Source: Tuctoria greenei
Lineage: Eukaryota; Streptophyta; Magnoliopsida; Poales; Poaceae
Reading direction: 5' to 3'
DNA length: 64,000 nucleotides
Assembly (NCBI GenBank): GCA_036927565.1
Contig: JAYESD010000111.1
Coordinates: forward strand, 1-64,000
Shown: piece by piece, positions 10,443 through 20,589 of the stretch
Position numbering within the stretch: the stretch's first letter is position 1
How the letters are laid out: the number at the start of each line of letters is the position of its first letter
Translations under genes and position numbers: made by a program
The notes under the pieces: model-generated
The model's database searches: none
The model's input: the letters and a program-made list of their open reading frames with translations, nothing else
Told to the model about the DNA's origin: nothing

Positions 10443-10550
10443 GGGCTTCGAAGGGAACCAATGAGGACGCGCAGGACGGAGACGAAGAGGAAGAGTACGC
10501 GCGGAGAAGAGGATGGCATGTGTGTGTTGTGGAGAAGAGGATGGTGTGTC

Positions 10551-10558
10551 TTTATTAG
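10551..10558 (-). promoter_or_regulatory. TATA-like box of the F-box gene
   Basis: TAATAAAG on the minus strand, about 110 bp upstream of the chosen ATG. A C/T-rich leader follows that includes a duplicated CATCCTCTTCTCC phrase. Confidence 0.4.
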
Positions 10559-10880
10559 TACGCGCAGAGAAAACGATGAGACGCACACAGTGATGGTTAT
10601 GGCTTCTAAAGTGCACCGTTTGGAATGCTACTTGCAAAACTGGGGTTACGGCTTCTAAAGTGCAACTGTACGCTACTTTAGCCGCTAGAGTTGTCAGCAG
10701 GCAGGAGATCGCCCGCAGCGGGGCCTGCAAAGCGGTCTGTAAAAGTACTCCTCCCTGCGCCCCAACTCAACTCTATTTTTAGCTTTGGTCAAACTTACCT
10801 TTGACCAATGATTTCTTGCCTGGTCCTTATCCTGATCATCAAGGTCCTTTTCCTGCTGCCCAAGATGACTTGGGGCAGAA

Positions 10881-11843
10881 TAGGGATGAAAACGGTCGGA
10901 ATTGAGCTTATTACCTTTGACAACTCCTTATTCAAACTCGTGTCTAAATAAAAAAAATTAAAGAATTGAGCTTCTTACTCCCTCCGTCTCTAAATACTTG
11001 TCGCTTTGTAGTTCAAAAATAAACTACAAAGCGATATTTACTACGGCCCCATTTGGAATGTAGGAATCCAAATCACATAAATTCAAAAAAAAAACATAGG
11101 AATAGACAAAATGCAGGAACGAATAAAGTGAACAACTATAAACAAAATTCTTTAGAATCTTAACTATCATTATTTGTATTACATAAATCAAAGTCATAAA
11201 TTCTTGCCAAAATGAACTACCAGTTTACTTCATAAACAACTTCTTTCCTATATTTCTAACATCAAAATGTTTATTGCATTGCAGTAGCTCAGAAATAATT
11301 ATTCTCTTGTTTCAAAAAAAGAAATAATTATTCCAAGGCAAATCATTAGGTTAGTTAATTTTACTTTTAACACCCTATATATTCCCTCCATAGCCAACCA
11401 GTAGACCACAAAGAACTTGGACTGGATTATTTCATTCCTCCATTTTACATAGGAAAGGAAGTCTTTCTACAGGAAATGAAATATGATTATTGTGTTCCAA
11501 ACACCTGTGACATAAGCAAAATGTAGGAATGAACTCCTTTGAAGTTTCCTTTAAAAATCCTCTATTCCAAGGGACGGAAAGAGTATATGTCATCCCATTA
11601 GACCCAACCTACTATTTGGGAAGTATTCGGTTATTGTTCGGAAATTTTCCATTAAAATATGGTATTCCAACAATTCGGTCGGAAATCGGTCTAAATCATT
11701 TCCATTCCGTTTACCAAATTTCAATGTCCGATAAAAACGGTAATCGGATCAAATTTCGGAAATTGTCGAAAATGGTAATCGCATCGGAAATTTTCGAAAA
11801 CGGCGTCAGACGGCGGGAATTTACCGTACCGTTTTCATCCCTA
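10881..11843. mobile_element. non-autonomous hAT element, 963 bp
   Basis: Termini TAGGGATGAAAACGGT and its inverse ACCGTTTTCATCCCTA are flanked by a perfect 8-bp duplication, GGGCAGAA, at 10873-10880 and 11844-11851. There is no transposase. Inside are a Stowaway-like half (CTCCCTCCGTCTCTAAATAC near 10979), a likely smaller MITE (about 11044-11507, ends CATTTGGAATG / GTTCCAAACACC), and CGGAAAT-rich sequence near 11635-11830. Confidence 0.85.
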
Positions 11844-11946
11844 GGGCAGAATGATCCTGGCTCAAAACAATGACGGTGCTCATCAAGCTCGCAAGCTCAA
11901 CTTCATTCATCCTCAAACTAGCTAATTATTTCGGATGGATTTACGT

Positions 11947-12502
11947 TAAGGGGTGTGCATTCGGTCTACCCGATATTTTGGTTCGGGTATTTTGGTCTTT
12001 TTCAAAATTTGGTTTCTTGAAATCACTACCCGAATTGTTGTAATAATATTAGGTACCCAAAAATTTTGGGTACCACAATTCCAGTTCGGTCTTTGGTCCT
12101 ACCCAATATATCCGAATTATACATTATATCCATGTCATGTTTGCACAAATTTAATATGATAGATAAATTTAATTCCATGAGGTCATTTATTTCTAAATTG
12201 AGAAATGAAAAACAAAAAATAAACGTTTAAAACCAACAACTTCACACATCACAACTAGAAAATAAAATATCTAAATTTGAATTGTTCATAGTTTAGCACG
12301 CATAATTTAACTTATTATTTGATGGACCGACTATTTGGTTATTTCAGTTACCTGAGAGTGGTACCCGAACCCGACATTTATTTTTTAGTTATTTATATTT
12401 GCTACCCGAAAAGTACCCGATACCTGATATTTCAGTCTTTTCAGTTCCGGTCTCGGTTTATCGGTTTTGGTTTTTCAATCTCGGTTTATTTGCCCACCCC
12501 TA
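11947..12502. mobile_element. non-autonomous hAT element, 556 bp
   Basis: It starts TAAGGGGTGTGC and ends GCCCACCCCTA. The duplication ATTTACGT is perfect at 11939-11946 and 12503-12510. The interior is non-coding with ACCCGA-rich sequence. Its right part is shared with the left arm of the inverted duplication, where the element is truncated at about 4632. Confidence 0.85.
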
Positions 12503-12912
12503 ATTTACGTAGTAGTAGCATAAGGGATATACATATTTCTCCTCCATGTTTTTTTTGCAAAACTATGAAAATATTTCCATAATTGTACTTTTAGATTCAC
12601 TATGAAAATATTTCCATAATATACAATCTAGTACTACATGTTATTGAAGTTAATAAATTACATATAAATCATTTGTCAAAGGTAATTAGTTTGACCAAAA
12701 TAGAAATAGAGTTGAGTTGGGGCGGAGGAAGTATTATACGTTGCTGTTTGTCGCATAAGGTTTCGTCCTTCATTCAAGCCGTAGCCATTTGTACAGGCGG
12801 TTGATGCGATCAGGCACACCGAGCTTACGTGTGCGCCAGTCACCGAGGCACCTTAAACTCGCGCAGCGCATGCGCATCTTTGAATTCGACTCGAACCGCT
12901 CCGCGTCCCATC
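12372..12912. repeat. right arm of the long inverted duplication
   Basis: Reverse complement of 3970-4632, from the hAT interior (CCCGACATTTATT) to the outer end GCGTCCCATCACC. It lacks ~150 bp present in the left arm. The arms enclose ~7.7 kb that includes the F-box gene. Confidence 0.8.
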
Positions 12913-12948
12913 ACCACTACTGCGCGTGTCGAGAGACGAACAACCAGG

Positions 12949-13113
12949 CGGGTTCAAATCCCCTGCAGTACTACAGGTGCAGTAGACATGGCTGACATGA
13001 GGGCCCCACATGGTGTGGGACCCACATGTCAGCCACCTCTACTGCACCTGCAGTACTGCAGAGGCCCCACCACTCAGTTGTAGTAACTGCAGTGCAGTTA
13101 CTACAGGGGATTT
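12949..13113. mobile_element. palindromic MITE-like element at a promoter
   Basis: The left end GGTTCAAATCCCCTGCAGTA is mirrored by the right end TACTACAGGGGATTTTG. The interior has CTGCAGTAC / GTACTGCAG arms, GACATGAGGGCCC / GGGACCCACATGTC, and a 25-bp near-perfect palindrome GTAGTAACTGCAGTGC... at 13079-13104. It is related to the element at 23799-23913. It ends less than 10 bp from the TATA box of the next gene. Confidence 0.6.
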
Positions 13114-13121
13114 TGTCTATG

Positions 13122-13129
13122 CTATAAGA
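13122..13129 (+). promoter_or_regulatory. TATA box for the 13202 reading frame
   Basis: CTATAAGA lies ~75 bp upstream of ATG 13202, with a C/T-rich leader ending AACACCATGGC, a good plant start context. Confidence 0.55.
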
Positions 13130-13201
13130 TCACCCGGGCACGCCATCGTCTTCTCCGCACAGCCACTCTTCCTCTCTTCCCAAAACCGCGCCAAGAACAC
13201 C

Positions 13202-13593
13202 ATGGCTAACAAGACAATGCCGCCGCCAAGCCCGCCGAAGGATGCCAAGGGGAAGCGTCCCCGATCGGACTCCCCCCGGGCATGGAGTGGTCTCTCAGGA
13301 AGATGGTGTGCGATGTATTTGACACTACATCGCGCTCCATGCGTCGCCTTGGGCTTGGTCCCCTTCCAGAGTATGCTGCCATGGGGACCACAAGCCACTA
13401 TGTCTTCGGCATGACGCACTTGGCCGGTCGCCTCGACGTCCTCTGGGAGACGCTGGCGGACGATCTCGTCATCGCTGGCCACGACAACCTGGTGGCGGCG
13501 ACGTCCAGGAAACTGGGCTTCCCGTCTCCGCCGCGGGAGGCGCCCCTGCCCAGCCAGGAGCCCAAGAAGGAGGAGGAGGAGAAGGAGAAGTAG
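13202..13593 (+). pseudogene. grass family X member 1 (unknown function), probably frameshifted
   Basis: The ATG at 13202 opens MANKTMPPPSPPKD. The conserved domain is in the +1 frame, from an internal ATG at 13282: MVCDVFDTTSRSMRRLGLG, then GPLPEYAAM, then GRLDVLWETL. This matches the two paralogues at 17421 and 20590 (QDVFHNTTHSCRRLGLG; RDVFSNTSRSCERLGLG). The switch falls at a run of six C near 13270, so a one-base indel there is the simplest reading. Otherwise translation from 13282 would give a 103-residue protein lacking the proline-rich start. The C-terminus is Glu/Lys-rich. I do not know the function; similarity to the rice DUF1110 family should be tested but I cannot confirm it. Confidence 0.55.
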
Positions 13594-14303
13594 GTGGAGC
13601 GAGGTGGAGAAGTAGTTTTTTCTTGTTCTTAGTTGTATTGTTTATCTTTTCTTGTTTGTAGTTTGTGTTTTTCTTTTTTCCTGTTTGTAATGTATCGTAT
13701 TAAGGTAATGAACTTTATATTTCTGTTCATTGGTGTGCAAAAATAGTTCTAATATTGCTGTTCTAACAATAAACTAGTGGACTATTTATCTCTTTTATCT
13801 TTTAGAATGGAATATATTTACACTTCCAACTCTACTGAGCTAGAGATCCAGAAAGTGACTATCACCTATACTAGTTTATCTGACAGGACCAGTAGGGAGA
13901 AGCCCACTCTCTATTCAAACCCAACACCGATCCAACATAATGAGCAATCAAACAACAAAGCACGTAGTAAATAAAAAAACGCAACAAAAGTTTCTGGACT
14001 ACGTATCAACTTTAGCTCAAATTAGATGCTCGTGGGCATCATTGCAAAAGGGTGAAGACAAAAAAGATTTGATTCCGGATGGCTTGCAAAAACAAACTAG
14101 AAGTCCGGGTCATCGAAATTTTTGCCCGATTTGGATTGAGTCTTAGTTATAGACTTCCATACTAATAAAATGTGTCGGGTATTTTAACTTTCACAAGTGT
14201 GTCATAAAATGTATCGGGTGTTTTACTTTCACTATTGTGTCATAAAGTGTACGCCGGCCACGTATCCTGATCCAACTGTACAACTTCAAATAAAGGAGGG
14301 TTA
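13594..14303. other. 3' flank, no gene recognised
   Basis: T-rich sequence after the stop (TTGTTTGTAATGTATCG) resembles the 3' UTRs of the two paralogues (TTGTTTGTAATAT). Beyond about 13800 I see no feature. Confidence 0.5.
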
Positions 14304-15296
14304 GAGCATCTCCAACCCCTTTGTTATTTTTGGTTTGCTATTCTTTCAAATGACAAATATGCTATTCACATTTAGCATCTCATTCCATGAGCATCTCCAA
14401 CCCGTTTGTTATATGATGTGCCATATTAAATTTTTTTCATATTTTATTAGTATATAATAATTATTTTAAAATTCAAATAACATTATTGCAATGGCTATAT
14501 TGTAACGGTTGTATTTATAACGGCTATTTTTCAATGGTTATGTTTCTAACGACTATTTTTCAACGGATGTATTTCCAATGGCTAATTTTCAACGACTATT
14601 TTGCAACGGAACGACGATAATGTACCGGAAATCAGGAATAGCAAACTGGATATCATTTGCTACTAGTAGCAGACCGAGAGCTCCATATATAGCAAATGGC
14701 TAAAAGTAGCAATCATAATAGCAAACCGGTTGGAGATGATTTTTGCTCTAGATTTGCTAAATAATAGGATAGCACATCATATAGCTAATGGGCTAGAGAT
14801 GCTCTTTTAGCCATTACCTATATGGTGTGATATCCTTTTATTTAGCAAATTTAGAGCAAAAATCATCTCCAGCCCGTTTGCTATTAGGATTGCTACTTTT
14901 AGCCATTTGCTATATGAATCTCTCGGTGTGCTACTAGTAGCAAATGCTGTCCGGTTTGCTATCCCCAATTTCTGCTACATTATTGTCGTTTCTGTTGCAA
15001 AATAGTTGTTGAAAATTAACCGTTGGAAATACAACCGGTAAAAAATAGTAGTTAGAAATATAACCATTGAAAAATAGCCGTTAGAAATACAAACGTCACA
15101 ATATAGCCGTTGCAACAATGTTATTTCAATTTTAAAATAATTATTACATATTAATAAAGTATGAAAAATTTTAATATAGCACATCATATAGCAAACGGGT
15201 TGGAGATGTTCATAGAATGAGATGCTAAATGTGGATAGCATATTTGCTATTTGAAAGAATAGCAGACAAAAAATAGCAAACGGGTTGGAGATGCTC
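14304..15296. mobile_element. ~1-kb fold-back element (Tourist/Harbinger-like ends)
   Basis: Ends GAGCATCTCCAACCC and GGGTTGGAGATGCTC are flanked by TTA at 14301-14303 and 15297-15299. The two halves (14304 to ~14803, ~14806 to 15296) are inverted copies of each other, matching base by base with scattered differences over ~490 bp. Each half also contains an inner terminus (GAGCATCTCCAACCCGTTTG near 14391, GGGCTAGAGATGCTC near 14790), so the unit is a ~400-bp MITE with an added end, duplicated head to head. It is non-coding. A transcript across it would form a long hairpin. Confidence 0.8.
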
Positions 15297-15775
15297 TTAG
15301 AAGATTGGTGGAAAATAATACGAACTTATAAGAAAAAGGAGAAGAAGAAAAAGGATGGCGCACGTTTGGATACATGAACCATGACACTGCTGACATTCAT
15401 CTTCATTGGCCAGTTCCCGATTCCGCTGACCTCTCCAGCATGTATTCACACTAGCTACTCTCTGGTGATTGGACCCAGGGTATCCTGTGGCCCACCCACC
15501 ATATCCAGTGGGTGGGCTTCTGAGAAATGTTATTGTTGTTGTACGTGGTGTTAGGTTGAGACCATGCAACTTGTGGTCTACACGATAAGAATTAAAAATT
15601 AGAAAAGTATATAAGTTTCAAAAATCTTCATTACTCTCTTTAGTCCGGGCTCGGACCCGTCAAATTTGGAAACTCCTCCGCTCATATTGTAATTGCATCA
15701 GTTTTACATCCAGGCCTGTTTCCAATAAAAATCCAAACTAAAGGTGTAGACGAAGGTTTTGCACAAGAGAGAGAG
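15297..15775. other. no gene recognised
   Basis: Between the fold-back element and the exonuclease remnant. Nothing assignable. Confidence 0.4.
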
Positions 15776-16431
15776 TTGCGCTGCGCCGCTGGAGACGGCA
15801 ACCTTAGGGATGAAAAGGAGAGAGACCCAACGGCAGGGACTCAGGTGTACAACGTGACGTTCGAGGAAGATGTGATCACCACCACCGTGATGTCCTCCGG
15901 CAAGGCCGTGGAGGACAGGCTCAACGAGGTCCTCTCTGTCCACCGTCGGCGCCTTCACAAGCTCGTCGTCGGGCTCGACGTCGAGTAACGCCCCAGCTAC
16001 TCCGCCGTCCAGAACCCTGTCAACGTTCTGCAGCTCTGCGTCGGCGCTGCTGCCTCATCTTCCAGGTCATCCATGCTGACTACTTCCCCAACGAGCTGGA
16101 AGATTTCCTCAGCGATTCCGACTACCGCTTCGTCGGCGTCGGCGTGGAGGGTGACGCCGACAGACTTTGGAAGGACTGGCAGCTAAAGGTGGCCAAAACG
16201 GTGGACCTGGCAGAGCTCGCGGCGGAGGAGATGGATCGCCCGACCCTCCGCCACGCGGGGCTGAAGGACATCGCGAGCGCCGTGATGGGCGATGACATGG
16301 AGAAGCCTTACGGGGTGAGGACGAGCAACTGGGACGCGTACAATCACTCCGGCGAGCAGATCATCTATGCGTGCATCGAAGCCTTCATCTCCTTCGAGGT
16401 CGGCCACAAGCTGCTCTCCGGCGACTACTGA
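15776..16431 (+). pseudogene. Werner-like 3'-5' exonuclease (DEDDy family), broken
   Basis: The family degrades nucleic acid 3' to 5' using four acidic residues. Exo I is visible as VVGLDVE at ~15969-15986, where relatives continue with Trp-Arg-Pro; here a TAA replaces the Trp codon and RPSYSAVQNPV follows in frame. A one-base loss near 16046 then shifts the frame, after which LIFQVIHADYFPNELEDFL and the Exo II segment VGVGVEGDADRLWKDWQ read on. The C-terminal Exo III motif should be Tyr-x3-Asp but reads YACIEAF, Glu for Asp. No in-frame ATG is evident at the start. Three independent defects make an inactive pseudogene very likely. Related grass genes are usually single-exon and ~200 residues, as here. 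Confidence 0.8.
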
Positions 16432-17283
16432 TCTTACCACCAAGTTTGCGGATCGGTTGCCGTCGATCATCCCGGCGTATGGAATTCGTAGGTGCATTGC
16501 TCAAGTTCTAGCTTTTGTGCTTGTGTGCCCAATCTCTCATAAAATTATTTTTTCTTGAGGAAACACTATATGTTGCTTTTAAAAACATGCATGTTATTTA
16601 ACATGCATCGAGGTCTTTCACATGCATGTTAGTTTTCCATACATGCTACGCCCCAAACATGATCAACGAGCCTCAAACATGACGATCTCTCAACAAAAAA
16701 GAGAACACGTAACGTCAGCAAACATGATCGAGGTCTTTCACATGTATGTTAGACGTACATATGCTATGTCCCAAACATGTATTCCAAGAATAGAATAATA
16801 TTTCCTACAATGTATATATATTTCTATATTTATTATATTCTCTACCATGCATGTGTGTATGCTCTCAACCTACAGTACAGTATATGACAGTTTAACTACC
16901 ACACTAATGAAGAATATTATCCTATCATCAATAGAGATAACAAATTTGACAAAAGGATGTTCCCTCGACAGTACAAGGATCGAATGTGGACTACCATCGT
17001 CTAATAAGCACACAGCTCTCACTACGTACGTATGTGGTTCATCAAATTAATCGATCGCATGCTGCCATTATGTATTGTTGTACTCGTCTTTTGAAGAAAC
17101 AACAGGCGTAGGCGCTAGCCGCTACGTGTTCTGATTTTAGGAACAAATGAACACACTTGTGAAAACACTTACGATAACCGAAAGGAGGCGAACCGCTGTT
17201 TGGAGTAACTCTGACCGACGATTCAAAAGCACAATTTTTTGAAGCGTCCAATCATCTCCACTCACAGGCTTAGACGACGACCC
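16432..17283. other. 5' part of segmental duplicate 1
   Basis: From ~16560 this matches ~19635 onward: CATGCATGTTA, ATGCTACGCCCCAAACAT, GATCAACGAGCC, CGAGGTCTTTC. It leads into the TATA box of family X member 2. The second copy has acquired long AT microsatellites at the corresponding places. Confidence 0.6.
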
Positions 17284-17292
17284 TCTATAAAG
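17284..17292 (+). promoter_or_regulatory. TATA box of family X member 2
   Basis: CTATAAAGG, preceded by GAAGCGTCCAATCATCTCCACTC-like sequence that is conserved in the paralogue at 20407-20456. Both promoters were duplicated together with their genes. Confidence 0.7.
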
Positions 17293-17420
17293 GCACACCT
17301 TCCTCTTCTTCTTGCTGCACCTCTCAATCGATTTTAGCCTCCAAACTTCTCCTCTTGCTTCCCCGCCGCACCACCGTCGACGACCTCTCTCTCTTTGTTC
17401 GCACCTCCGTCGCCGCACAA

Positions 17421-18059
17421 ATGGGTAGCCCCGCACCGAAGCACTCCAGGTCATCGACGTCCTCCGAACCTCCTTCTCCATTTTTGTAGTCGCCAAGGCC
17501 GGTGGAACTGGAGGCGGCGCCCGCACCTCCTCCACTCCCGTCTCCGCCCGCGGCGCCCGCACCTCTTCCGTCCGACTATGAGGAGACTGTCCGCCTCATG
17601 GAGGAAAGCATCGACGAACTCGACGGCAATCTTAAGGAGGTCACCGGAAGCCTGTTCGCCGCTAACGTGCAAGCAAAAGCGCTCGACAAAATGGCGCAGG
17701 ATGTATTTCACAATACAACTCACTCCTGTCGCCGACTGGGACTTGGTGTCCTTCCCCACCATGCCAGCATGGACTCCGCCGGCTACTACATCTTGGGGTT
17801 AGGCTTTGTTGCCGCTCGTCTCGACTGCCTCTACGAGATGATCGGTGAGGAGGCCGGGGAGGGGTTTCGCGAGCAACTCGTGGAGGCCGTCAGCCGGAGG
17901 AAGTTTGATCTGGTGTTGGAGGATGCTCCGCCGGCGGTTGAGGCAGAGGCGCCGATGGTTGCGGCGGAGGCGGAGGTGCCGGCGGCGGATGCGGAGGCGG
18001 AGGCGCCGTCGGCGGAGGCAGCGGTGGCGGCAGAGGTGGACAAGTCCTCCTCCGAGTAG
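17421..18059 (+). pseudogene. grass family X member 2 (unknown function), stop in codon 23
   Basis: The ATG at 17421 reads MGSPAPKHSRSSTSSEPPSP, then meets TAG at 17487-17489 and continues in frame to a stop at 18057-18059. After the TAG the protein has a Pro/Ala-rich stretch, a helical segment (EETVRLMEESIDELDGNLKE), the conserved core QDVFHNTTHSCRRLGLG / LPHHASMDSAGYYILGLG / VAARLDCLYEMI, and an acidic Ala/Glu/Val-rich repetitive tail ending in SSSE. Translation could restart only at internal sites; the first in-frame ATG after the stop lies inside the helical segment (LMEES). The core is intact, so the damage may be recent. Function unknown. Confidence 0.6.
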
Positions 18060-18365
18060 AGTAGGATGAGTAGTAGTTTTTTCTTTTATTTTCTATGTGT
18101 TTTTTTCTTGTTTGTAATATATGTGTTGTTTTTATGTTAATGAAAAATGTCTTTTATTTTATGTTCATGAACAATGTGTCCTACTGCAGTACATGCACTA
18201 ACGAAAAACTCCTCCTTTTATCAAAAAACATCGGATATGGAAAATTAACACATTAGTAATATTATACTGTATCTAATAAATACTCCCTCCTTATTCTTTT
18301 ATTTGACATTTTGGACAAAGCATTGAACTAACATTAGTAGGACGTGACCACCCCCACCCACCGGC
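18060..18365. other. 3' UTR and flank of family X member 2
   Basis: TAGTAGTTTTTTCTTTT and TGTTCATGAACAATG match the 3' flank of the paralogue at 21183-21300. The duplication ends near 18190. A Stowaway-type half (TACTCCCTCC) lies at ~18283. Confidence 0.55.
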
Positions 18366-18600
18366 CTGGCCCTAGGCAGTAGCCCACAAATTTTTTGTGA
18401 CCCTGCCGCACAACATCGCGCATAATCGTGGGAGCGGGACACGCGGGATTTCCATCCTTCGGTGTCCAGACAACAAACCCAGCACGAAGCGAAGGATCTC
18501 AGCGGGATTTCCATGGGACGGCATGCGGGGCGGGGGCGCATGTGCGACGTTGTGCGGCAGGGCCGCTGAAAATTTATTTCCGCCCGCCTAGGCCCAGAGC
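18366..18600. mobile_element. inverted-repeat element, ~235 bp
   Basis: The arms run ~50 bp inward from CCTAGGC at each end and include CCTGCCGCACAAC and AAATTTTT / AAAATTTAT. The right arm is also present alone at 3866-3925. I see no clear target duplication. Confidence 0.55.
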
Positions 18601-18604
18601 TTTA

Positions 18605-18843
18605 GGCTATGTTTGGGAGCATAGTTTTTCAATACTAAAGTTTTGGAAACCACAGTTTTTAAAATGACATGGCAATACCAAAGTACGTATTTCAGTAACA
18701 CAGTTTTGTAATACCACGATTTTGCAATACATAGGACTGTTTGGTTGACGAACACCATTCTGTAAAAAATACCATAGTAATCTCAAATACCACGGTATTG
18801 CTAATTGCTCTAAAACTCCAAAAATATCATGTTCCCAAACACC
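18605..18843. mobile_element. Tourist-like MITE
   Basis: About 240 bp. GGCTATGTTTGGGAGCATAG at the left is mirrored by TATCATGTTCCCAAACACC at the right. The inner sequence is rich in CAATACCA/TGGTATT phrases. The flanks (TTA / AAA) do not match well. Confidence 0.55.
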
Positions 18844-18892
18844 AAAATCGAATTCTCTGCGGCCCTTCCGCACACAGCCATCTCTGTGCGAC

Positions 18893-19460
18893 CCTGCCTA
18901 GATGGTTGCCACGTACATTCACACTCCAAATCTTACAGACAAGGGCGCACTGCACGGTTCCCGCGATTGTACCACCCTGCCCTGATGATTGCCACGTACG
19001 CGAGCGCACCAAATCTTGCAGAGCACACAGGCACACACGAACTCCACATCCGAACTTAGCTCAGCGATCCGAATAACTCGGCGCTCGGCGTGCACGATCT
19101 ATCATCATGCGCACGAATAGTATTATGAAATTATCAACTTTGATGATTCAATAATCCAATCAAGTTTCATCCAACCTACCAATAAAATTGGATCGTCCAG
19201 TCCATCCAACCAAACATTAATTTGGATGATCCAAGACATAAAGAAATGGATGATCTATCTCCAATCGAACTTCGACGTCAAACCAAACGCAATTGATGAG
19301 TGAACACTTTGTCACATGTCACTAGAGTGTACACACAAATGACAAATACATGGCCTCAACACAGGGTTTAGGGTGCATCGTGGACTAACCACATGACCCG
19401 ACCAAACACTCATGTAATTACCATACACCTGCAAGAGCAACTACCTGGCCGCATCCTTCG
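18893..19460. repeat. segmental duplicate of 2291-2850, copy 2
   Basis: Same orientation as copy 1, with several differences (ACATTC for ACGTTC, CAGAGCACAC for CAGGGCGCAC). It is followed at about 19550-19615 by a Stowaway-type end (GGAGACGGGGGAGTA). Confidence 0.8.
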
Positions 19461-19711
19461 CGTACGAACGGCAACGCCGACCAACTTATACTTTTTGTAC
19501 TAGGTACAAATATTTTTCCTTGTCCATGAGCCAATAAACAAGCTCTTCTGATGCGGCTTTTGTAGTTAAAAAATGAACTACGACAAAGCGACAAGTTCAT
19601 GGAGACGGGGGAGTACATATGATCATTGTTGTCTCTCTCACATGCATGTTAATTAAAGTTGTCCATGCATGCTACCCTACGCCCCAAACATAGGATGATC
19701 AACGAGCCAAG

Positions 19712-19712
<1 letters not shown>

Positions 19713-19805
<93 letters not shown>
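19713..19805. repeat. (AT)n microsatellite, ~93 bp
   Basis: An uninterrupted AT dinucleotide run in the 5' flank of family X member 3. Confidence 0.95.
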
Positions 19806-19809
<4 letters not shown>

Positions 19810-19902
19810 CGACCTCTCAACAAAATTAGAAAACACTTACGTCATCAAACATGCATGACCGAGGTCTTTCGCATGTCAAACAGAAAACATGAACAAGGGT
19901 TT

Positions 19903-19905
<3 letters not shown>

Positions 19906-19982
<77 letters not shown>
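19906..19982. repeat. compound (AT)n(GT)n microsatellite
   Basis: AT repeats to ~19943 change directly to GT repeats. The repetitive Tyr/Ile and Val/Cys peptide read from it is not a protein. Confidence 0.95.
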
Positions 19983-19986
<4 letters not shown>

Positions 19987-20069
19987 TTTGTTTTTGTGTG
20001 TGTTAATGAATGCATGAATGTGTGGTGTGTTCAACGCCTTGTACTTTTTTCTTGTGTTTTCTAACGATC

Positions 20070-20073
<4 letters not shown>

Positions 20074-20109
<36 letters not shown>
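20074..20109. repeat. (AT)n microsatellite
   Basis: A third AT run in the same 400-bp flank. Confidence 0.95.
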
Positions 20110-20111
<2 letters not shown>

Positions 20112-20447
20112 CGATCTTTTAAAAAATAAGAGAAAACGTGTAACGTCATAAAACATGATCGAGGTATTTTGCGTGACAAACTGAAAAAAACTGGAACATT
20201 GCATATACCTTGGGCCGGTGGGCCCTTAGCGTGTCAAAATTAAAAACTGGAACTGAAAAACTGAAACACCGCCGGACGGACCTACAAAGTATGCCAGGTG
20301 GGCCACTGCATACCCTGGACCCTTTGCATGTCAAATTAAAAAACTGCGTGTGAAGCAGAGATGGAAGCCAACCAAGGTTTGGATTAATTCGAAAGCGCAT
20401 TTTTCGAAGCGTCCGATCATCTCCACTCGCACGGGACAAGGACCCCG

Positions 20448-20456
20448 CTATAAAGG
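20448..20456 (+). promoter_or_regulatory. TATA box of family X member 3
   Basis: CTATAAAGG with the upstream block GAAGCGTCCGATCATCTCC shared with member 2. Confidence 0.7.
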
Positions 20457-20589
20457 TACACCCGTCCTCTTGCGTCTCCGCCGCACCACTCCATCTCCAT
20501 CGATCGTAGCCTCCAAACTTCTCTTCCTTCACCGCCGCACCATCGTCGACCACCTCTCGCTCTTTCTCCGCAACTCCGTCGCCGCACAA

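Noticed and set aside
3970..12912. A large Mutator element with long terminal repeats
   Set aside because: The hAT insertion present in both arms, unequal arm length, no clear terminal sequence and no 9-bp duplication favour a segmental inverted duplication.
17502..18059. Start of family X member 2 at GTG 17502
   Set aside because: GTG starts are not usual in plant nuclear genes; the paralogue has ATG at this codon, and the conserved start is the ATG at 17421 followed by a stop.
19804..20064. 86-codon frame with Tyr-Ile and Val-Cys runs
   Set aside because: Direct translation of AT and GT microsatellites.
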